This document shows, in pieces, positions 5,569 to 5,848 of a DNA stretch of 5,848 bases. Each line of letters begins with the position of its first letter. The stretch's first letter is position 1. A program made the translations under genes and the position numbers. The stretch spans positions 1 through 5,848 of the forward strand of contig CAADSR010000399.1 of the NCBI GenBank assembly GCA_900751685.1, given 5' to 3'. This DNA is from Clostridia bacterium. GTDB taxonomy: Bacteria > Bacillota > Clostridia > UBA1381. The notes under the pieces are model-generated. The model did no database searches. It saw only the letters and a list, made by a program, of their open reading frames with translations, and was not told where the DNA came from.

Positions 5569-5848
5569 CTACGCTTTCATGAAAAGCTGGAGTAATATAT
5601 TGTTATGATAGAAGTATTTCGCTAAATGCGATTGCTCCATGCCGCCCTGCAAGGCTCCCGCTTGGCCGACCGGCATCCATAAAGCCAGGATGGCACATAA
5701 AATATAAACGATTGCCAGGCCGTTGATAAGGCCAAGGACGCCCCCCCCAAACCGGTTCACAAGCCCCAGCACCGGCAATTTTGAAACAGCGTCCAAAATG
5801 CGGTACAGCAGGGCGAACAGGAAACGGATGACGAGAAAAAAGCCGATA
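5569..5848 (-). CDS. CvpA family membrane protein, C-terminal part (5' end outside window)
   Basis: The minus strand is open from the right edge to the TAG at 5571-5569, giving 92 residues. The visible part starts in a hydrophobic segment (IGFFLVIRFLFALLYRI), followed by the short amphipathic stretch KLPVLGLVNRFGGGVLG, another membrane segment (LINGLAIVYILCAILALWM), and a polar tail ending in LLQLFMKA. The pattern hydrophobic segment, KLP.LG..NR..GG, hydrophobic segment is typical of the C-terminal half of CvpA/colicin-V-production-like proteins. These are small inner-membrane proteins of poorly defined function, linked in various bacteria to envelope stress and septation. The true start is outside the window; an internal TTG at 5796 is not convincing as a start because the homologous region continues upstream of it. 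It precedes ilvD by 33 bp and is likely co-transcribed. Confidence 0.72.
   Translation of the reverse strand, partial: IGFFLVIRFLFALLYRILDAVSKLPVLGLVNRFGGGVLGLINGLAIVYILCAILALWMPVGQAGALQGGMEQSHLAKYFYHNNILLQLFMKA

Noticed and set aside
5551..5585. Possible promoter for ilvD (TATAAA in the inverted repeat as -10)
   Set aside because: No acceptable -35 box lies 16-18 bp upstream, and the gap after cvpA is very short.
5057..5608. 183-codon plus-strand ORF opposite ilvD and the end of cvpA
   Set aside because: Antisense shadow of ilvD; it crosses the ilvD start and intergenic region with no supporting signals.

Overview
The window reads as chromosomal DNA from a low-to-mid GC Firmicute, most likely a gut-type anaerobic Clostridia/Lachnospiraceae-like organism. 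The reasons are strong GGAGG-type ribosome binding sites, a Firmicute-style Rho with a short N-terminal helical domain, an oxygen-sensitive ([4Fe-4S]-type) IlvD and an Lsa-like ABC-F protein. The genus is not determinable by eye. Every credible gene lies on the minus strand; plus-strand ORFs are shadows.

Reading in the direction of transcription (high to low coordinates), the window starts with the 3' end of a CvpA-family membrane protein gene. After it come ilvD (dihydroxy-acid dehydratase, valine/isoleucine synthesis), rho (transcription termination factor) and a polytopic GT-C/PMT-type glycosyltransferase. The gaps are 33 bp and 22 bp, then a 14-bp overlap. No terminator is visible between these genes, so they look like one transcription unit, although their functions are not obviously related.

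The last codons of the glycosyltransferase gene carry a near-consensus sigma-A promoter (TTGACA, 17 bp, TATCAT). It starts a leader of about 200 nt that precedes an ABC-F ribosome-protection gene related to the Lsa/Vga group; that gene runs off the left edge of the window. The leader is the most interesting part. It holds a 6-codon leader ORF with a Shine-Dalgarno site, a strong intrinsic terminator immediately upstream of the ABC-F ribosome binding site, and an upstream second copy of the terminator's 5' arm. That copy can pair either with the leader ORF region or with the terminator's 3' arm. This is the architecture expected of ribosome-mediated attenuation: an antibiotic-stalled ribosome on the leader ORF would free the decoy arm and switch on the resistance gene. 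The pairings are seen directly; the regulation is inferred by analogy with attenuated ABC-F genes in other Firmicutes.

No tRNA, rRNA, CRISPR array or mobile element was seen, and there is no gene-free stretch above 300 bases. The largest is the 221-bp leader/promoter region.
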